From Caprimulgus europaeus (taxonomy: Eukaryota > Chordata > Aves > Caprimulgiformes > Caprimulgidae): a stretch of 64,000 nucleotides of DNA. Location: NCBI GenBank assembly GCA_907165065.1, contig OU015535.1, positions 868,001 through 932,000 on the forward strand. The letters run 5' to 3'. How positions within the stretch are numbered: the first letter of the stretch is position 1; every line of letters begins with the position of its first letter. Made by a program: the position numbers and the translations under genes. Of this stretch, positions 25,546 to 38,285 are shown piece by piece. The notes beneath the pieces were generated by a model. That model did not search any database, was not told where the DNA came from, and was given only the letters and a program-made list of their open reading frames with translations.

Positions 25546-26345
25546 TCATAACATGGTGCAGGTCAGAAAGGACCTCGGGAGGTCGGGCAGTCCAACCTCC
25601 TGCTGAAAGCATGGTCAGCTTGAGGTCAGAACAGGTTGCTCAAGGCTTTGCCTAGACTAGTCTTGAAAATCTCCAAGGCTGGAGACTGTGCAGCCTGTCT
25701 GGGCAGCACGCTCCATGATTTACCAGCCCCAGAGGTAGAAATGTTTTGCCTTGCACACAGTCTGAACTCCTCTTGTTTCAGGCTATGTCTGTTGTGTCTC
25801 GTTCTTCCACAGCACGCCACTGCGACGCGCCTGGCTCCGTGTGCTTGATAACCCTCTTGTGTGTGTTGGAAGGCTGCTGTTGGGTATCTCCAAAGTCTTG
25901 TCTTTGCCAGGCTGAATAAGCTCCATTCCCTCAGCCTCTTCTTCCAGAGCAAGTGCTCCAATTCCTTAGCCATCTTCAAGGTCTTCTGCAGAACTAGCTC
26001 AACTGTTTTGACATCTGCCTTGAGCCCAAACCTGCGTGCAGCGCTCTAGAGTTCATCTTACAAGCACTGAGGAGCAGGATCCCTCGATCTGCTGGCTGTG
26101 CTCCTGCTGCTCAGCCCAGGGTGCAGCTGGCCTGCTCTGCTGGCTCATGTTCAGCTTGCTGTCTTCCAAGAGCCCCAGATCCTTTTGGCACAGCTCCAGC
26201 CTGCACAGTAGCCAGGGCTCATTCCTGCCCAGGTGCAAGACTTGCCTTTGTAGTTGTTGAGTTCCTTAAGGTTCTCATTGGCTTATTCCTGACTTGTCTG
26301 GGTCTTTCTGGGTGGCAGCCCAGCCCTTGGCTTCGTGGTGGCGTG
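25546..26345 (-). mobile_element. Older, diverged CR1 LINE fragment
   Basis: The minus strand follows the CR1 3' half: a degenerate tail near 25546, the phrase for 'aggtcc ... ctttctgac' rearranged by mutation, then the reverse-transcriptase end and upstream ORF2 region to about 26345. It is clearly more diverged than the other copies and has several stops, so it is the oldest of the five CR1 copies here. Boundaries are approximate. Confidence 0.75.
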
Positions 26346-29154
26346 CAGGGTTGTCACGCAGGTTGTCTCGTATGGAGTCTGTCTGTACCATGTCTTTGGC
26401 ATGTTTTTCTGCTCTCCACTTTCTGGCATCGTTTTTTTTCCTCTGTTTCAATTTGGTTTTCTCAGAATCCCATGTGTATAAATTGTTAGCAAATGTTGTG
26501 TGTGTTCTTGTTACCATCAAGGCATGCAGTAAGGAGAAAGAGGTCAGTTTCCCAGGCAGGATGGAGGGACAATTTCTAATTGAATAACCTGATCTTCAGG
26601 GAAGAGCTGAGCTTTGCTGGTGTCAGAGTATTTTAAGTCATCCAGGGAACTTCTTACCTCTTCAGAAACGCTGTCATTAGATCAGATGCGCTGTAAGCTC
26701 CTAAGAGGAAATGTTTTTAACACTCAAAGGCTGATACAAGATCCAAACACTTTGGATGCAATCTCTAACAGAAATTACTAGATAAAAATAACAAAGCCCA
26801 GTCAGTTTGTTGTGGTATTCTTCATATCTTCAGCCTTTTCTCTTGCCAGTGGAAGAAAAATATCCCCTATATGTCACCTCACAGTAACTGAATGTTCTAA
26901 CTCTCTTTTTTTAGTGGTTTGAAAATAAAACTAAACTGATTATCTGTTTCCAGCAGGCACAACAGTAAATGCTGGTACTTGTGTCGATTAGCTTTTAAAG
27001 GCTTCACTTCCTGGAGACAGTGAGCAACTGGAGTCGTCCCAGAATTCGTGAGCTTTTCCTAAGTGTAGCTTAGATACCTTCTACAGTATCCTAATAATCC
27101 TGTGGAGTCACACAGATATGAGTTGATTCTCTCTCAATAAAGTATTTTTTCCAAGTTTATTTTGTCAAAACCTAGATATTTTTATCTTGTAGCTTCTGGG
27201 CTTGCAATGTTGTCCTCTCCCTCTCATCTCAACAAATACCTATGTAGAATTAATTACCTTTCCCCACTTAATCTTTTCAGAGTGCATTGATGGGTCACTT
27301 GTGATTTTTGTCAGTTGTCTGTCATGAAATTGAAGTGATCCTTGTACAAGGAGCAAAGAGATGGTGCCTGAGCACCTCCGAGTGTGTGACCCACCTCCGT
27401 GTTTGCCTTTCCAGAACTGATTTTCCAGGTTGTTGCTTGTCTGAAACTCTTCTGTAGAGGATAAGGGGAAAAAAAATAGCTTCTAGGAAGAAATCTTTTC
27501 TAATGAGAAATTGGTAAATATGATTTTACTCCGAAATGCTTTGTGTGCAACTAAAATAAGTTTGAACCATGAACACGTTTTCTGTAACTTTTGCTGTTGT
27601 CTTAACTTTTCCCGTACCTAACACAGAGTAAGGCTTAGCCTGTGTTTTAATGCACAGAATATTAGAAATATTATTTATGATTCAAATTAAGATCTACAAT
27701 TTTGGATTTCTGGAAAGTTCTGAAATGAAAATAAATATTTTCTTCTTTAATACCAGGAAAGCACATCATATTTCTGTTTTTCACTTCTGGCTTCTGTGTA
27801 GTCATGACATTTTTAGTTTTGAGGGTGTTCTCACATCTGGACTCGATGTCTTTGAAACAGAATAGAAGAAAATACAATCCAAATATCTGAAATGTCTCTA
27901 AATCTGCAGTTCATACTTTCAGAAGGTGTCACTTGAGGAATTAAGAATAAGCTCCAGCAAGATCTTTAGGCTGTTTGTTTAAAAGCATCTAAGCTGAGGG
28001 CGATACGCACAGGAAGCACCGAATATGTCTCACTTGAGCTTCGTAATTCTAGGGTCTGAGCTGAAAATTACTGCTGGAGTGATGTGATGGCTTCTCTTGA
28101 TGCTAACTGCTTATGGTTTATTAAATATACTGTCTTGGAGCTCACATAAAACTAATGATAGGTTGCTTACTCCTTTCACCCACTGAATTTTCAAGCAGAG
28201 ATTGCAGAAGCACTTAGGGAGTGATGCTGGGTTCCTCCAAGGGCTCTGCAGAGAGCACATCTGACATGGCACAGCCATGTTGTGATTCGGGCACTTGAGA
28301 GATGTGTAATTGTTACACGTACCAGTAAAATGGGAGGTGTTCATGAAACAACTGAGATTAGCAGTGATGAGAAAATCCATTGCTTCTGCTTGCAGATTGG
28401 GTGCAGAGTTTTATCAGCAGTATTTGTGACTGTGATCACTCATTTGTGAATGTGATCTATATTTAGTATTTTTCTATATATTCAGAGTGCACACTTGTGA
28501 AAATTTTGAATTTACTATCTGAAGTAGAAATAATTGCCATGCTACTGACTACACTACACAGAAGTGTTCTTAATTTAGGCTCATAAAATGCGGAGCTCAT
28601 CTCTGGTCGAGAAATGACCGGGTGTGACCAGCATGAATATCGTGACATTTGTAAAAAAGCAGACATTAGGAGAAGGAAATTAATAAAAATAGGAATCTGG
28701 GCAAAAAATCCATGGGCTAAATAGGAAAAAGGCAAATAAGGGCAGGAAAGAAAAGAATTACCTGTGATAAAGTCCAGATTAGAAAAAGAGAGGTTGTGAT
28801 CCAGATTTTGAAGTTGCAAAGATAAAACCAATGAAGTGTTAATCAGAATTTTGCATACACATTTCTGACAAGGCTGGATTGTAATATTTCCTAGTAAAGT
28901 GGTACCTCTGTGTAGAATGCAAACATAAAGATTTTTCACATTTTCTCATCTCTTAAAAACCAGAACTGTTAAATAATAATCTCTCGAGTCTCGAATCACT
29001 CCATTTTGCAAACAGGCAGGTTAAAATCTGTTAAAGCAAAAACTTCAGCTGCCCTGTAGGCATAGGTGGTGTGCTTCAGAATAGTGCAGGGGTTCCAGGC
29101 AGCACTTTGAGACATTCCTCTGGCATCCTCTGAAATTGAGGACACCTATTTGCA

Positions 29155-29350
29155 GAGCTGTTTCCCGCCCCTCCGAGCGTGCGCGTCGGGCAGCGCAGGG
29201 GGAGCGCCACAGACGCTGCCTGCGGGGGAGCAGCTCCTCGGGGCCGGCCGGGAGCTCCGCTCACTGCGTTCCATTTCACAGTGGTCCGTGGTGGCTGCTT
29301 GCCCTGCAGATTCTGTGCCCCACAGAGGGTCACACGGGGCATGGAGGAGC
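29155..29350. other. Small GC- and CpG-rich patch in intron 3
   Basis: About 200 bases are abruptly GC-rich with many CpG dinucleotides, in contrast to AT-rich flanks. Frames stay open on both strands, which is expected from the composition. It could be an internal CpG island or alternative promoter, an old retroposed fragment, or a local bias. No known motif settles this. Confidence 0.5.
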
Positions 29351-30631
29351 AGCAGTTCCCACAGTCACACACTCAATAATCCTGGTTTATTTTCAGGACT
29401 GTGGGTATAGGAAGGGACTATTGAGGGTGTTGGGTTGGAGGTCCAGGGTCTCCAGGACGAGCCAGTTCCCCTCCTTTCTCCATGTGGACTCTCTTGACCA
29501 GCAATGAGGCCAAAGAACTGAGTGCAGAGCTTCCTGGTGCAGCACATCCATCTGCAGCTGCTGGTTGCCAAACTGCAGGAGCTTCATCCATAGAGGCTTT
29601 GGGCATTGTCCCGCAAAGTTCTTCCAGCTCTTTCCTCTTCATACAAAGAGAGGGCTTTTGCTGCAAGGTCCCAAGTGATTCTTGTCTTTTCACACCCATG
29701 GCCTGAGTCAGTGACCAGTGGATCAATGGGAGCTCATTGTTTCCATGCACAACTCACACTGGATGGTAGAACATCAGTTACTTCAGTGTTGGAATATTGA
29801 AACTATTTTATCAATGGAATTATCTTAAGAATTTCCTCTGTGTCTGCAGAAAGAGTAACCAGCCATATAACCATGCTGGCACTATAGCAACAAGAGAAAT
29901 CCATACATCATTCTTTGTAGATTAATAATATAAAAGAAATAAAAATAATCTGTTGCCTGAAATGTTATATATAATGTGAAGCTATATGAATATATTCTAC
30001 TACAGATAATGAAATACACAAAATTTGAAATGCTAATTATTAAACTATATAGTCTTCAAATAATGATTTTTAGTCCCATTTCTGTAGAGTCTCGAAAATT
30101 AGTTTCCTTGGGATATTCTTTTTCTCCATTTGTTTTTCAAATCCTCTTTTTTCTCTGTACATAGAGATCTTCCTGTTCCCAGTGGATCTTTTTGATCAAT
30201 CCTGATACCACTTTACATTCAGACTATAAACTGTGTCAAAATATTTTCTGACATGCAGAGATATATGTGTAAGAGGAATGTATCCACATTAGATAGAGCA
30301 TTTTGCTCTGGAGGACATGTCCAACCAGAAAGCAGTAAAATAATTAGCATTGTTGACTTTGTTGTTGGAGCTGATGTTTAACCAGCACATATTTACACAG
30401 AAGTGAGGTTTCACATACCTATACACACACTGCAGACTGAAAAGACGTGAATCATTGTTTAAAGTGAAGTCTTAAAACCAAGGTGGAAATCCCAAAACAT
30501 GTGATACTAAATCTGGCAATATGGAATTTATTTAATGTCTTTTCAATAAATAACCTGTTTAATTCTCTGCTGTGCCTCTGAAGTGTCTTGGGCACGCTAT
30601 TTCATGCTGGCATGTGTGTGTGTTCGCACAG

Positions 30632-30760
30632 GTACGTGCTCACCAGTTAGTTTTACCACCTTGTGACGTAGTGATCAAAGCCGTAGCTGACTACGTCCGG
30701 AATATTCAGGACACCACTGATTTGGATGCCATAGCAAAAGATGTTTTTCAACATTCACAG
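30632..30760 (+). CDS. FAM120A: FAM120A exon 4 (residues 269-311)
   Basis: 129 bases, 43 codons, both ends in phase 0, reading VRAHQLVLPP ... DVFQHSQ. This matches FAM120A downstream of the PIN-like core. Acceptor cacag at 30627-30631, donor gtaaag at 30761. Skipping this exon would keep the frame. Confidence 0.97.
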
Positions 30761-31231
30761 GTAAAGTCTAAAATAAAATATTTTGGGTGGGGTTTTTTTT
30801 TTTAAGACAATTTGTGTTCAAGAATTGCATTCTATAAAAATAGTGTTTGGCATCCGTTGATAATAGGAATCTGTTGGTATGTGCTGTGTCTTAGATACTC
30901 TGATTTCACTTTCCACACTTTCTAAACATAAAAATACTGCATTTACCCTCAGTGCTTTAAGGTTAAATTCTTGATAACCAGAAGGGTTCTGTAGTCTGGC
31001 TGTGTGTGCTGTCATTGGGAATCAGTTGTACATGGAATCGTGTTTTCAAGCTGTATCCTGCCAGGGTTGTCGCGGTGTTGGCTGTGCTGGGGTAGTGCTG
31101 TAGTCCTCGAGGGGCCGTGGTCACTAAGACTGGCTGTGACTGGCACAGGTTAACTTCTCCCCAGTGCAGTGCTGATCTATAGGTGACACACCTGGATTTG
31201 CTCCTGACAAATCTTTTCTGTTTTATTTTAG
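30761..31231 (+). other. FAM120A: Intron 4 (471 bases)
   Basis: Short GT-AG intron with a T-run just after the donor. Nothing else is recognised. Confidence 0.9.
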
Positions 31232-31328
31232 TCTAGAACAGATGACAAAGTTACTCGATTTAAGAGAGCAGTTGCTTATTACTCAGCAACTAATAAACCT
31301 ATGCCATTTCATCCACCACATTACCTAG
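31232..31328 (+). CDS. FAM120A: FAM120A exon 5 (residues 312-344)
   Basis: 97 bases reading SRTDDKVTRF ... HPPHYL, matching FAM120A at the end of the N-terminal module. Acceptor ttttag at 31226-31231, strong donor gtaagt at 31329. It ends in phase 1, and the Ala codon is completed by exon 6. Confidence 0.96.
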
Positions 31329-32407
31329 GTAAGTAATCAAAGAAATAAAGCTTTTCATTTTAACTAAAACCCCAGATAACCCTAAATCAGAATAGTTTTA
31401 TTAGCAGGATCTCATAGAAATGTTTATGTTCTCTGGCAATTTCTGTTGGCCCTTGAGTATGAGGTTTCAAAAGAACATTTTCACAGGATGCATGCAGAGT
31501 TTCTGTTCTTTCCCCAAAAAGAGGAGAGCAGTCGGGCCCCTGAGCACCTCTTCACTGGTGCTAGCATTGAAATCCCTGAGAGTATGGTGCTGTAAGCAAC
31601 AGGGCTCTGGTCACCGCTTCCAGTCATGAAGACAATTTCTATTTCATGAAACACATTTCCTCTTTCTCACTGAATTTGTCTGACATGCTTTAGAAATCCC
31701 TTCATAGTCTTTGATTTTTTTGATGTCATAACATACCTGTGTAAATTGCAGCCACACGTTGTTCTGGCGTTGCAGATTATTCTCAAGGCTTACAAATTAA
31801 CTGTAAGATCCCAGGATTTACTACACATACCTTGTTCTTAACACTGAAACATCATTTGAGCTGAAATTTTCTAAAGATTTTCAGTTACCATACTGCTACA
31901 CTAATACAGATTTTTCCTTCTCTTTTTTTGGGGGGTGAGGTGTCTTTATTTACAAAGACCTGCATTAAAGAGCACTGAGGCTGCTCTAGGTCAGATCTTG
32001 GAATGATAGAACGTTACCAGCATTATGTGGCTGTGCCAGCTTCTTCGTTATGACATCTCTTGGGCTTTTTTTCTTTTAAAATTCCTTTGGTTTCCAGATA
32101 GAATAGAAATGTGCAGTAATGAGAGATACAAAGAACCTGAGAGAGGGCGAGACAAGTAAAACAGACTTCACAAGCTACTTTTATTTTTACTAAAAAAGTA
32201 AAAATGAATAAAACTGATTTAAAGGCATACTGGAAAACAGTATTGCTAGCAGAACAAGAATTAATAAGCCATAGAAGCAAAAGGATAAAGAGAGATTAAA
32301 AAAAAAAGATAAAAATATTTGTGTCAAATAGTGTTTTAATGAGTGTTTGGTTTTCTTCCTGATTTTTTTTTTCTCTCCTTTTCTGCTCCTCCCTGTTTGC
32401 AACACAG
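31329..32407 (+). other. FAM120A: Intron 5 (1.1 kb)
   Basis: GT-AG intron with a T-rich stretch before the acceptor. No repeat or gene is recognised. Confidence 0.88.
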
Positions 32408-32508
32408 CAGCCAGACCGAATCAGTTTGGTATGCCTGGGATAGTGCCACCATATGTTCCTTCTCAGATGCTTAACATTCCACAGACCTCACTACAAGCAA
32501 AACCTGTG
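32408..32508 (+). CDS. FAM120A: FAM120A exon 6 (residues 344-377)
   Basis: 101 bases reading (A)ARPNQFGMPG ... SLQAKPV, the beginning of the proline-rich linker. The acceptor is acacag at 32402-32407. Phase and homology both require it: using it gives Leu-Ala-Ala-Arg across the junction. Donor gtaagt at 32509. It ends in phase 0. Confidence 0.95.
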
Positions 32509-32802
32509 GTAAGTGTAGCCCTCTGCCCTCCTCCTTGGGAGAAACCTGCTGTGCTCATCAAGTGAAAATCTAGGTGGGAAAGGTGTACGTAGCTTTCTTT
32601 AGCATGGGCATTCACTGGTTGAATTTGATGTCTGGAACTCTAGTGATGCTACAGACTCTGGCAGAACAATTTCTGTGGATGTCCAGGATGGCTGAGATTT
32701 AAGGTCTACATTTGGAAAATGCCACTTGATTAAATAATGTGTTTTGTTTTAAAAGAGAAGTCTTTTTGTTCCCTTCACTTAAGGCAGATCACTTTCTTTT
32801 AG
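32509..32802 (+). other. FAM120A: Intron 6 (294 bases)
   Basis: The shortest intron in the window, GT-AG, with no recognised feature. Confidence 0.9.
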
Positions 32803-33086
32803 GCCCAGCAGATGTCCAATCAGGGTGGGGCCCAAGGTCAGGGTCCATACCCATATAGTCTCTCTGAGCCAGCCATCACCTTGGAAACAGGTGGAAAAAG
32901 TCTTTCTGAGCAGAACAACTACAGTAACATTCCTCACGAAGGAAAACACACACCACTGTACGAACGATCCTCTCCAATAAATCCAGCCCAGAGTGGGAGC
33001 CCCAACCATGTGGATTCAACCTATTTTCCTGCCTCTTCTACATCTTCCTCCTCCGACAACGATGAAGGCAATGGAGGTGCAGTGAA
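32803..33086 (+). CDS. FAM120A: FAM120A exon 7 (residues 378-472), Ser/Pro-rich linker
   Basis: 284 bases. Encodes a low-complexity, probably disordered segment. It begins with a Gln/Gly-rich stretch less like mammals than the rest, then the strongly conserved block from about residue 416 to 449 (YSNIPHEGKHTPLYERSSPI and onward), then a serine run followed by acidic residues (SSTSSSSDNDEG, 455-466) that would suit casein kinase 2. Acceptor cttttag before 32803; donor gtaagt at 33087. It ends in phase 2. Confidence 0.96.
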
Positions 33087-34657
33087 GTAAGTTTTATTCA
33101 TGAGGATGTTTTCTTACTCAGCTGCTGTTAAAATACATTTACTTTCAAAATCCTTCATCAGTATCTTGGAAGTGAGAAATCTGCATATTAGTGATGTGAT
33201 AGACCTTTAAAATAGGTTTAGATCACTGTGACTGCAAAGACATCCGTGTTCACTCTAGCTGCCTTGCTCCTTAACAAGCAGAAATCCAAAACCAAATAAT
33301 GTTGGGTGTTTTTCCACTTCTGCCCTTATATTGAAAGGAGAGAGTGAGATCTTAGTAAATGTCATAAAGCCTTTGAGTTCTTTGTATAAAATAAATATTC
33401 TTACTTCACAGTATAGTTCACTAAAATTTCAGTAACTAAAAACTATGAAACTTCACTGAGTTTGTAGTGTTTGCCCTTCTGAAATGTTGAGATAGTGTGG
33501 CTTAGCAAACAAACCTGGTGTGAGTGTCAGAAACGCAGCGTTTGGGACAGTGAGTCCAGAGCCCTCGCTCACAGGCTGCACAGGGAGCAAAGCTCTGTTC
33601 TGCTCATGTGCCCTGTGTACTGCAGTGGTTCTGACTTCCACGAGGTCGTCTGTCTGTCCTTGGCACTGATGTTGTGCAGACTGTGATTTAATTATTGCTT
33701 CCTGACCTACACAAAGGAAATCTGAACAGAGGCAGTTGGTGTTTACTTTTGTCTTGTTAGGTGTAGTGGCTGACTGTGAGAGTCAAAGCCTGGGGCTGTA
33801 GCAGGTCTGTGATTGCCTCTCAAATCTGGGGTTGTGTATAATGGTATATTTAGATTGGGTGTGAGGAAGAATTTCTTTGCTGAAAGGGTTCTGAGGCATT
33901 GGAAGGGGTTGCCCAGGGCAGTGGTGGAGTCCCCATCCCTGGAGGGATTGAAGAGTCGTGTAGACACAGTGCTGAGGGACATGGGTCAGTGGGGACTGGT
34001 CAGTGTTGGGTTCATGGTTGGACTCAATGAGCCTAAAGGGCTTTTCCAATCCAGGCAGTTCTGGGCATTAAATTCTGAATGTGTCTGTGATTGTGCATGA
34101 GGGCTTGGGCTTCACTTTTTTAATGCAGTCTATCAACTTTAAATATCGTCCTGTGTTTTGCTTAGTAAATTGAGTAAGTTTGCATGGCTTCCATGCAGTG
34201 TAGAACTGGAAGTGTACCTGCTTTAGAAAAATCAATAGAAGGTATTTTTCAGCATTTTGATGGTGTTGCCTTACGCATTTTATGTAATAAATTTGTAATA
34301 CATCTAGAAACTGAAATACAGACTGTGCCATTTATGTTGCCATTTGGAGAAATAGTCTTGTAATTGAGGGAAATTACTTGGCATAGTGACAAATATTTAA
34401 AGTTCAATCAAGAATTTTTCCAGCATGAACATTATTTATTCATTGTAATATACAGCTTTTAAATGCAATCCAAATGTTGACATAGTGTAAATGAATATTT
34501 GTCAGTATTAAAGTCTCTTCAAGACACCTACAAATTGACGTTTCTAATACATAGCATCCCTTCTGGCCTGTAGTTTCAACAACATTCACCAAGGATTTAT
34601 CCCATTGTGTCTTAAATGGCACTTTAATTCCATGTTTTCCTTTATGTTGTCCTTCAG
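33087..34657 (+). other. FAM120A: Intron 7 (1.6 kb)
   Basis: GT-AG intron carrying a sense-oriented CR1 fragment (33853-34066). Nothing else is recognised. Confidence 0.88.
33853..34066 (+). mobile_element. CR1 LINE fragment in sense orientation
   Basis: The plus strand carries the last part of the CR1 ORF and its 3' UTR, in the same subfamily as 20791-21136 and 60658-61248 but in the opposite orientation. The 5' end is truncated at about 33853. Because it lies in the direction of transcription, its frame (start 33813, 95 codons) looks like an exon but is not part of FAM120A. Confidence 0.88.
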
Positions 34658-34745
34658 CCATGTCAGTGGGAACAAAATAGGCTGGGAAAAACCAGGAACC
34701 CAGACAGAAAGCCAAACGCGTGGAGAGCTGGGAGACCAAACGAAG
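34658..34745 (+). CDS. FAM120A: FAM120A exon 8 (residues 472-501)
   Basis: 88 bases reading (N)HVSGNKIGWE ... LGDQTK. Acceptor cttcag at 34652-34657; donor gtaatt at 34746. It enters in phase 2 and ends in phase 0. The segment is hydrophilic and is less conserved than the PIN domain, as expected for a linker. Confidence 0.95.
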
Positions 34746-37700
34746 GTAATTCCTCAAGTTCCAAATGGCACAATTTATTATTTTGTATTAAAGCTTTACA
34801 ACAAACTCTGAGTAGAATTTTCAGTATTGATCTGTCAGATTTAGTGTAAACATTTACATGTTTTTATGAATTACAAAACAATGGCTTTAAAGTACAGTAA
34901 AGGTTTTCCAAGGAATATTGTAGCATATACATTAAAATGAAAATTAAATAGGATGTGTTAGAAAATATTAGGTCGAAAATGGAAGGAAACCAACACACTT
35001 GTTTAATCCTTAGCTAAGTATCTCATCCTTAGCTGTTACTCTCTGTGTTTACAGTAGTGCATTATTTTGGTTTTTATTAAAGAGTATAGCAATCTTCAGT
35101 GCTTGTGGGTTCAGAGTCTGTGTCATGTAGCCTACAGCGTGGTGAGAGCAGCTCTACCACACAGTGTTAGCCACAGGCTGTTGCAGGTGTCTGAAAGCTC
35201 AGCTGAAGAGTGGTGAAGTAGCTCTGTGGGACCAGTTAGAAGCTATTGGTACTTAACTGAGTAAGGATGGGGTAACCGAGCCCATAAACTATCTTTGTCA
35301 AGGTAAGGACTTAACATTCTCCTATTAAATGTCTTTAAGATGTAAAACTATTGTCAAATTAAAGAGTATGATGGTTCCATATTCCAGGTGTGAACTGTTT
35401 GTAACGAACATTCAGAGCATTTGCATTTGAACTCTATGATGAAATGTACACCAGCTCTGAATTTTGTGTCCAGAAAAACCAGTCATGAGCTACTTGTGCT
35501 GTAGACAAACAGAACATTTTCCCTGTACCTTTGGCTTAGAAATTCCAGCAAACTTGGGCTTTGTGCTTAAAATATCAAGCTGCTGATTTCATCCGTCAGT
35601 GGTTATTATTTTTACAGACTACGCCCTGTGCGATAGCGGTATCTGCCTGCAGATTAGTCACCAGGGGCAAATGCTAATTGGACCTATTGCATTCCCTTCT
35701 TCTCTGGCTGCTGGGCTGTGTGGGAAGCCCTGTGTGTCCCAGCTGCAGCCCTGTGTGTCCCAGCTGCAGCCCTGTGTGTCCCAGCTGCAGCCCTGTGTGT
35801 CCCAGCTGCAGCCCCGTGTGTCCCAGCTGCAGCCCTGCCTGTGCTGCCCAGGAGCAGCCGTGCCTCCCCTGGAGCGGGGCCGTGCTGCCCAGCCTGTCTG
35901 CCTGCCTGTCTCATACACGCAGATGAGAGCTGGATCCGCAGTGATTCAGCTTTCCCATAGGTGCCTGCATGCAGTCCAGCTGAAATGCATCCCATTTAAT
36001 GGGTAAATGCTTGTGAGTTTTGCTTGCCCTTTGTTTTTTTTTTGAGTATCAAACCACTTCTTCAGTAGCAGGAGGAGACAGTTGCATCTGTTGAGCATGA
36101 CAGGGAGGATTATGAGTACATTTTGTAGATGAACTCATTTCCTAGAGAGGCAGATATTAATGATTAAAAAAAATGAAACATTTCCTGAAGATGTCAGCTG
36201 CATGAGCTGTGTGAAGTTGTGAGCTGATTTCAGGTGCTGCAGATCTAGCAGAGATCAGACAGGTAGCAGCAATCTTGCCACTCCTTTCACTTGACTTAAA
36301 TGTCAAAATTCCTTGCTTGTAGTTGTCTCACTGTGATTATACATGACAAAGGTATGCTCATCTCATTTGGGTGGATGTCTGTTACTAAAGAAAAAACAAA
36401 CAAACAACCTTTTAAATGTGGTAGTTCCTCACTGAGTTTGAGTATCACTGGAGCAGATCCAGGAACAACCTGGGTACTGCAAACCAGGAGAGTAGTCCTG
36501 TCATTTGGGGTTTCTTTTCTTCTCCCCTTCATGCCCCCAGGAATCAGCAGTTCTGTAAACTTCTCTTTGTGGACCAATATCACTGACTTTTAGTTGTAGA
36601 CAGGGGTAGTAGCAGACAGGGACAAGTATCTTTAAATTTATAAAGCGATATTTGATAATATAATACAGATTTAATAGAGTTGTGATAGCTCACGTGCTTA
36701 TAAAAACATTCTGTGTAAGTATATTGTATTAGAAGTGTTTGGGTTTACAGGTTTTAACCATTTCTTATGTATATTTTTGTTTCTATATAAATAAAATGGA
36801 GTCTGGATTTCGAGCTCAATACAACCAATACAGTCTTTCAGGAACGTCCTCTTGGATTGTGTGCTTAAAATGCAATCTGAAAATAATGTTGTCCCTCTGA
36901 TATTTTGCTGGAGCTTTTGTCACTAGCATACACCTTTCTATAGAAGGTTTTTGGAGGTTGTGTGAGGTTTTTTTTAGTTTACATGCAGGTTTGTGTTTTT
37001 CATTAGAGCCTAAAGTGAACAAGCTGAGCTTGTTTGGGGCTATTTATGATGTTACTTGTTCTGTAGGATTTCACAGCTTTGGCCAGTTCTGTTTCAGCTT
37101 TGCTTTCAAGGTCTTAGGAAGGATGTGAAATTTCTACACAGATTGTGGAAATGCTCATGCATGATGTACCATCAAGTGAACAAATTAAATTTCAGTCTCA
37201 GAAGTTTTTAATATAACAGTTTCTAGGCACAGAACTATTATCAACTCTGTTTAAGCTAAAAACAGCTTTCAGTTTTGAAGGATTTTTAGGAGTGAACTCT
37301 ACTTTTTTTGGTAGTATCTGTGAGCAATACAACATATAATGCTTATGAAAGGCTTATTCACTGTGAGGTTTACAGTATATTTTTGTGTGTCATATTTTTC
37401 CTATAAATTTGTGAACTCCATTTCTAGAAATGGAATGAAATGCCACTTTAATCCTGCAGTCAGAAAATGTTGCCATTTTCTCCTTGTTTTCTTCAGACAA
37501 AAGAATTTTGTGTTTAAAAAAAAATTAAAAATTTACAAGGCTTTTGAGTTCAGACACTCTATAGTTTTAATGTCTTTAAATTGAACTGTGTAGTTTTTGC
37601 TGCTTTATTTAGAAATGCAAACTGAGAAAAAATGTTTTAATGGAAGTCCAGGTAAATTACAGACTTTGTGTTTGTTAGCTGACACATTTAGTTGGTAGGA

Positions 37701-38060
37701 TCTTGGCAATATTTAGCTAAGAGGTCATTCACGTTTCGTTAAGAGGTCATCAATCCCCCTGCTGTATTGTGCAATTTAAAATGAAAAAAAAATACTGTTG
37801 CTGGTAATAAGTTAAAGCATTTCTGTAATTTTTTTTTCAGTAATTTGCTTCTGCTAGCAAACAGTGACTGAAAGTTTAGATTTTCTGTAGCTCTTGTAGC
37901 CAGCTTTGGATAATGTATTCTACGTCCTGATACAGCATGATGTGAAGATTCGCTCTTTTCATTGTGGATGAAGAAGGAAATTTGCTGTTTCTCTTGGCTG
38001 ATCTCTTGTTACATTTCCATACACATTCAAAAGTACTTTATTTTGTACGTTCTGTTACAG
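34746..38060 (+). other. FAM120A: Intron 8 (3.3 kb)
   Basis: GT-AG intron containing a 21-base tandem repeat (35727-35835). Nothing else is recognised. Confidence 0.87.
35727..35835. repeat. 21-base tandem repeat, about five copies (minisatellite)
   Basis: The unit gccctgtgtgtcccagctgc plus a runs five times in register from 35727 to 35831, with one T-to-C change in the fifth copy, then decays. Since 21 is a multiple of three, every frame reads a seven-residue repeat, which explains the long open frames on both strands. It lies in an intron, so no repeat protein is proposed. Confidence 0.92.
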
Positions 38061-38285
38061 GCAGAAGGTTCTTCTAGTGTTTCTTCAGGAAGCCAGGCAG
38101 CTGATGTCAAAGGGAATCAGAGCAGTAACCCACAGATCCCATGCCTGCTGTCAATGCCCACCAGAAACCACATGGATATTACTACCCCGCCATTACCTCC
38201 TGTAGCACCTGAAGTATTAAGAGTGGCAGAACACAGGCACAAGAAGGGGTTAATGTATCCCTACATCTTTCATGTCCTAACCAAG
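38061..38285 (+). CDS. FAM120A: FAM120A exon 9 (residues 502-576)
   Basis: 225 bases, 75 codons, phase 0 at both ends. It starts with a Ser-rich low-complexity part (AEGSSSVSSG) and then enters a strongly conserved block beginning IPCLLSMPTRNHMDITTPPL and ending in the sequence for YPYIFHVLTK. Acceptor gttacag before 38061; donor gtatga at 38286. Confidence 0.97.

Larger units (their letters stand above)
21903..30631 (+). other. FAM120A: Intron 3 (8.7 kb, the longest)
   Basis: GT-AG intron. It contains an old CR1 copy (25546-26345) and a small GC-rich patch (about 29155-29350). The remaining sequence shows no exon of FAM120A and no repeat family that I recognise. Confidence 0.85.

Noticed and set aside
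29418-29750. 110-codon minus-strand frame near the GC patch
   Set aside because: No family recognised; kept only as part of the finding on the patch, not as a gene.
33813-34100. 95-codon plus-strand frame within intron 7, considered as an alternative exon
   Set aside because: It is CR1 sequence and has no matching splice sites that keep the FAM120A frame.
35727-35835. Considered as a CRISPR-like or repeat-protein locus
   Set aside because: Units are directly adjacent without spacers, in a vertebrate intron; a minisatellite explains it.
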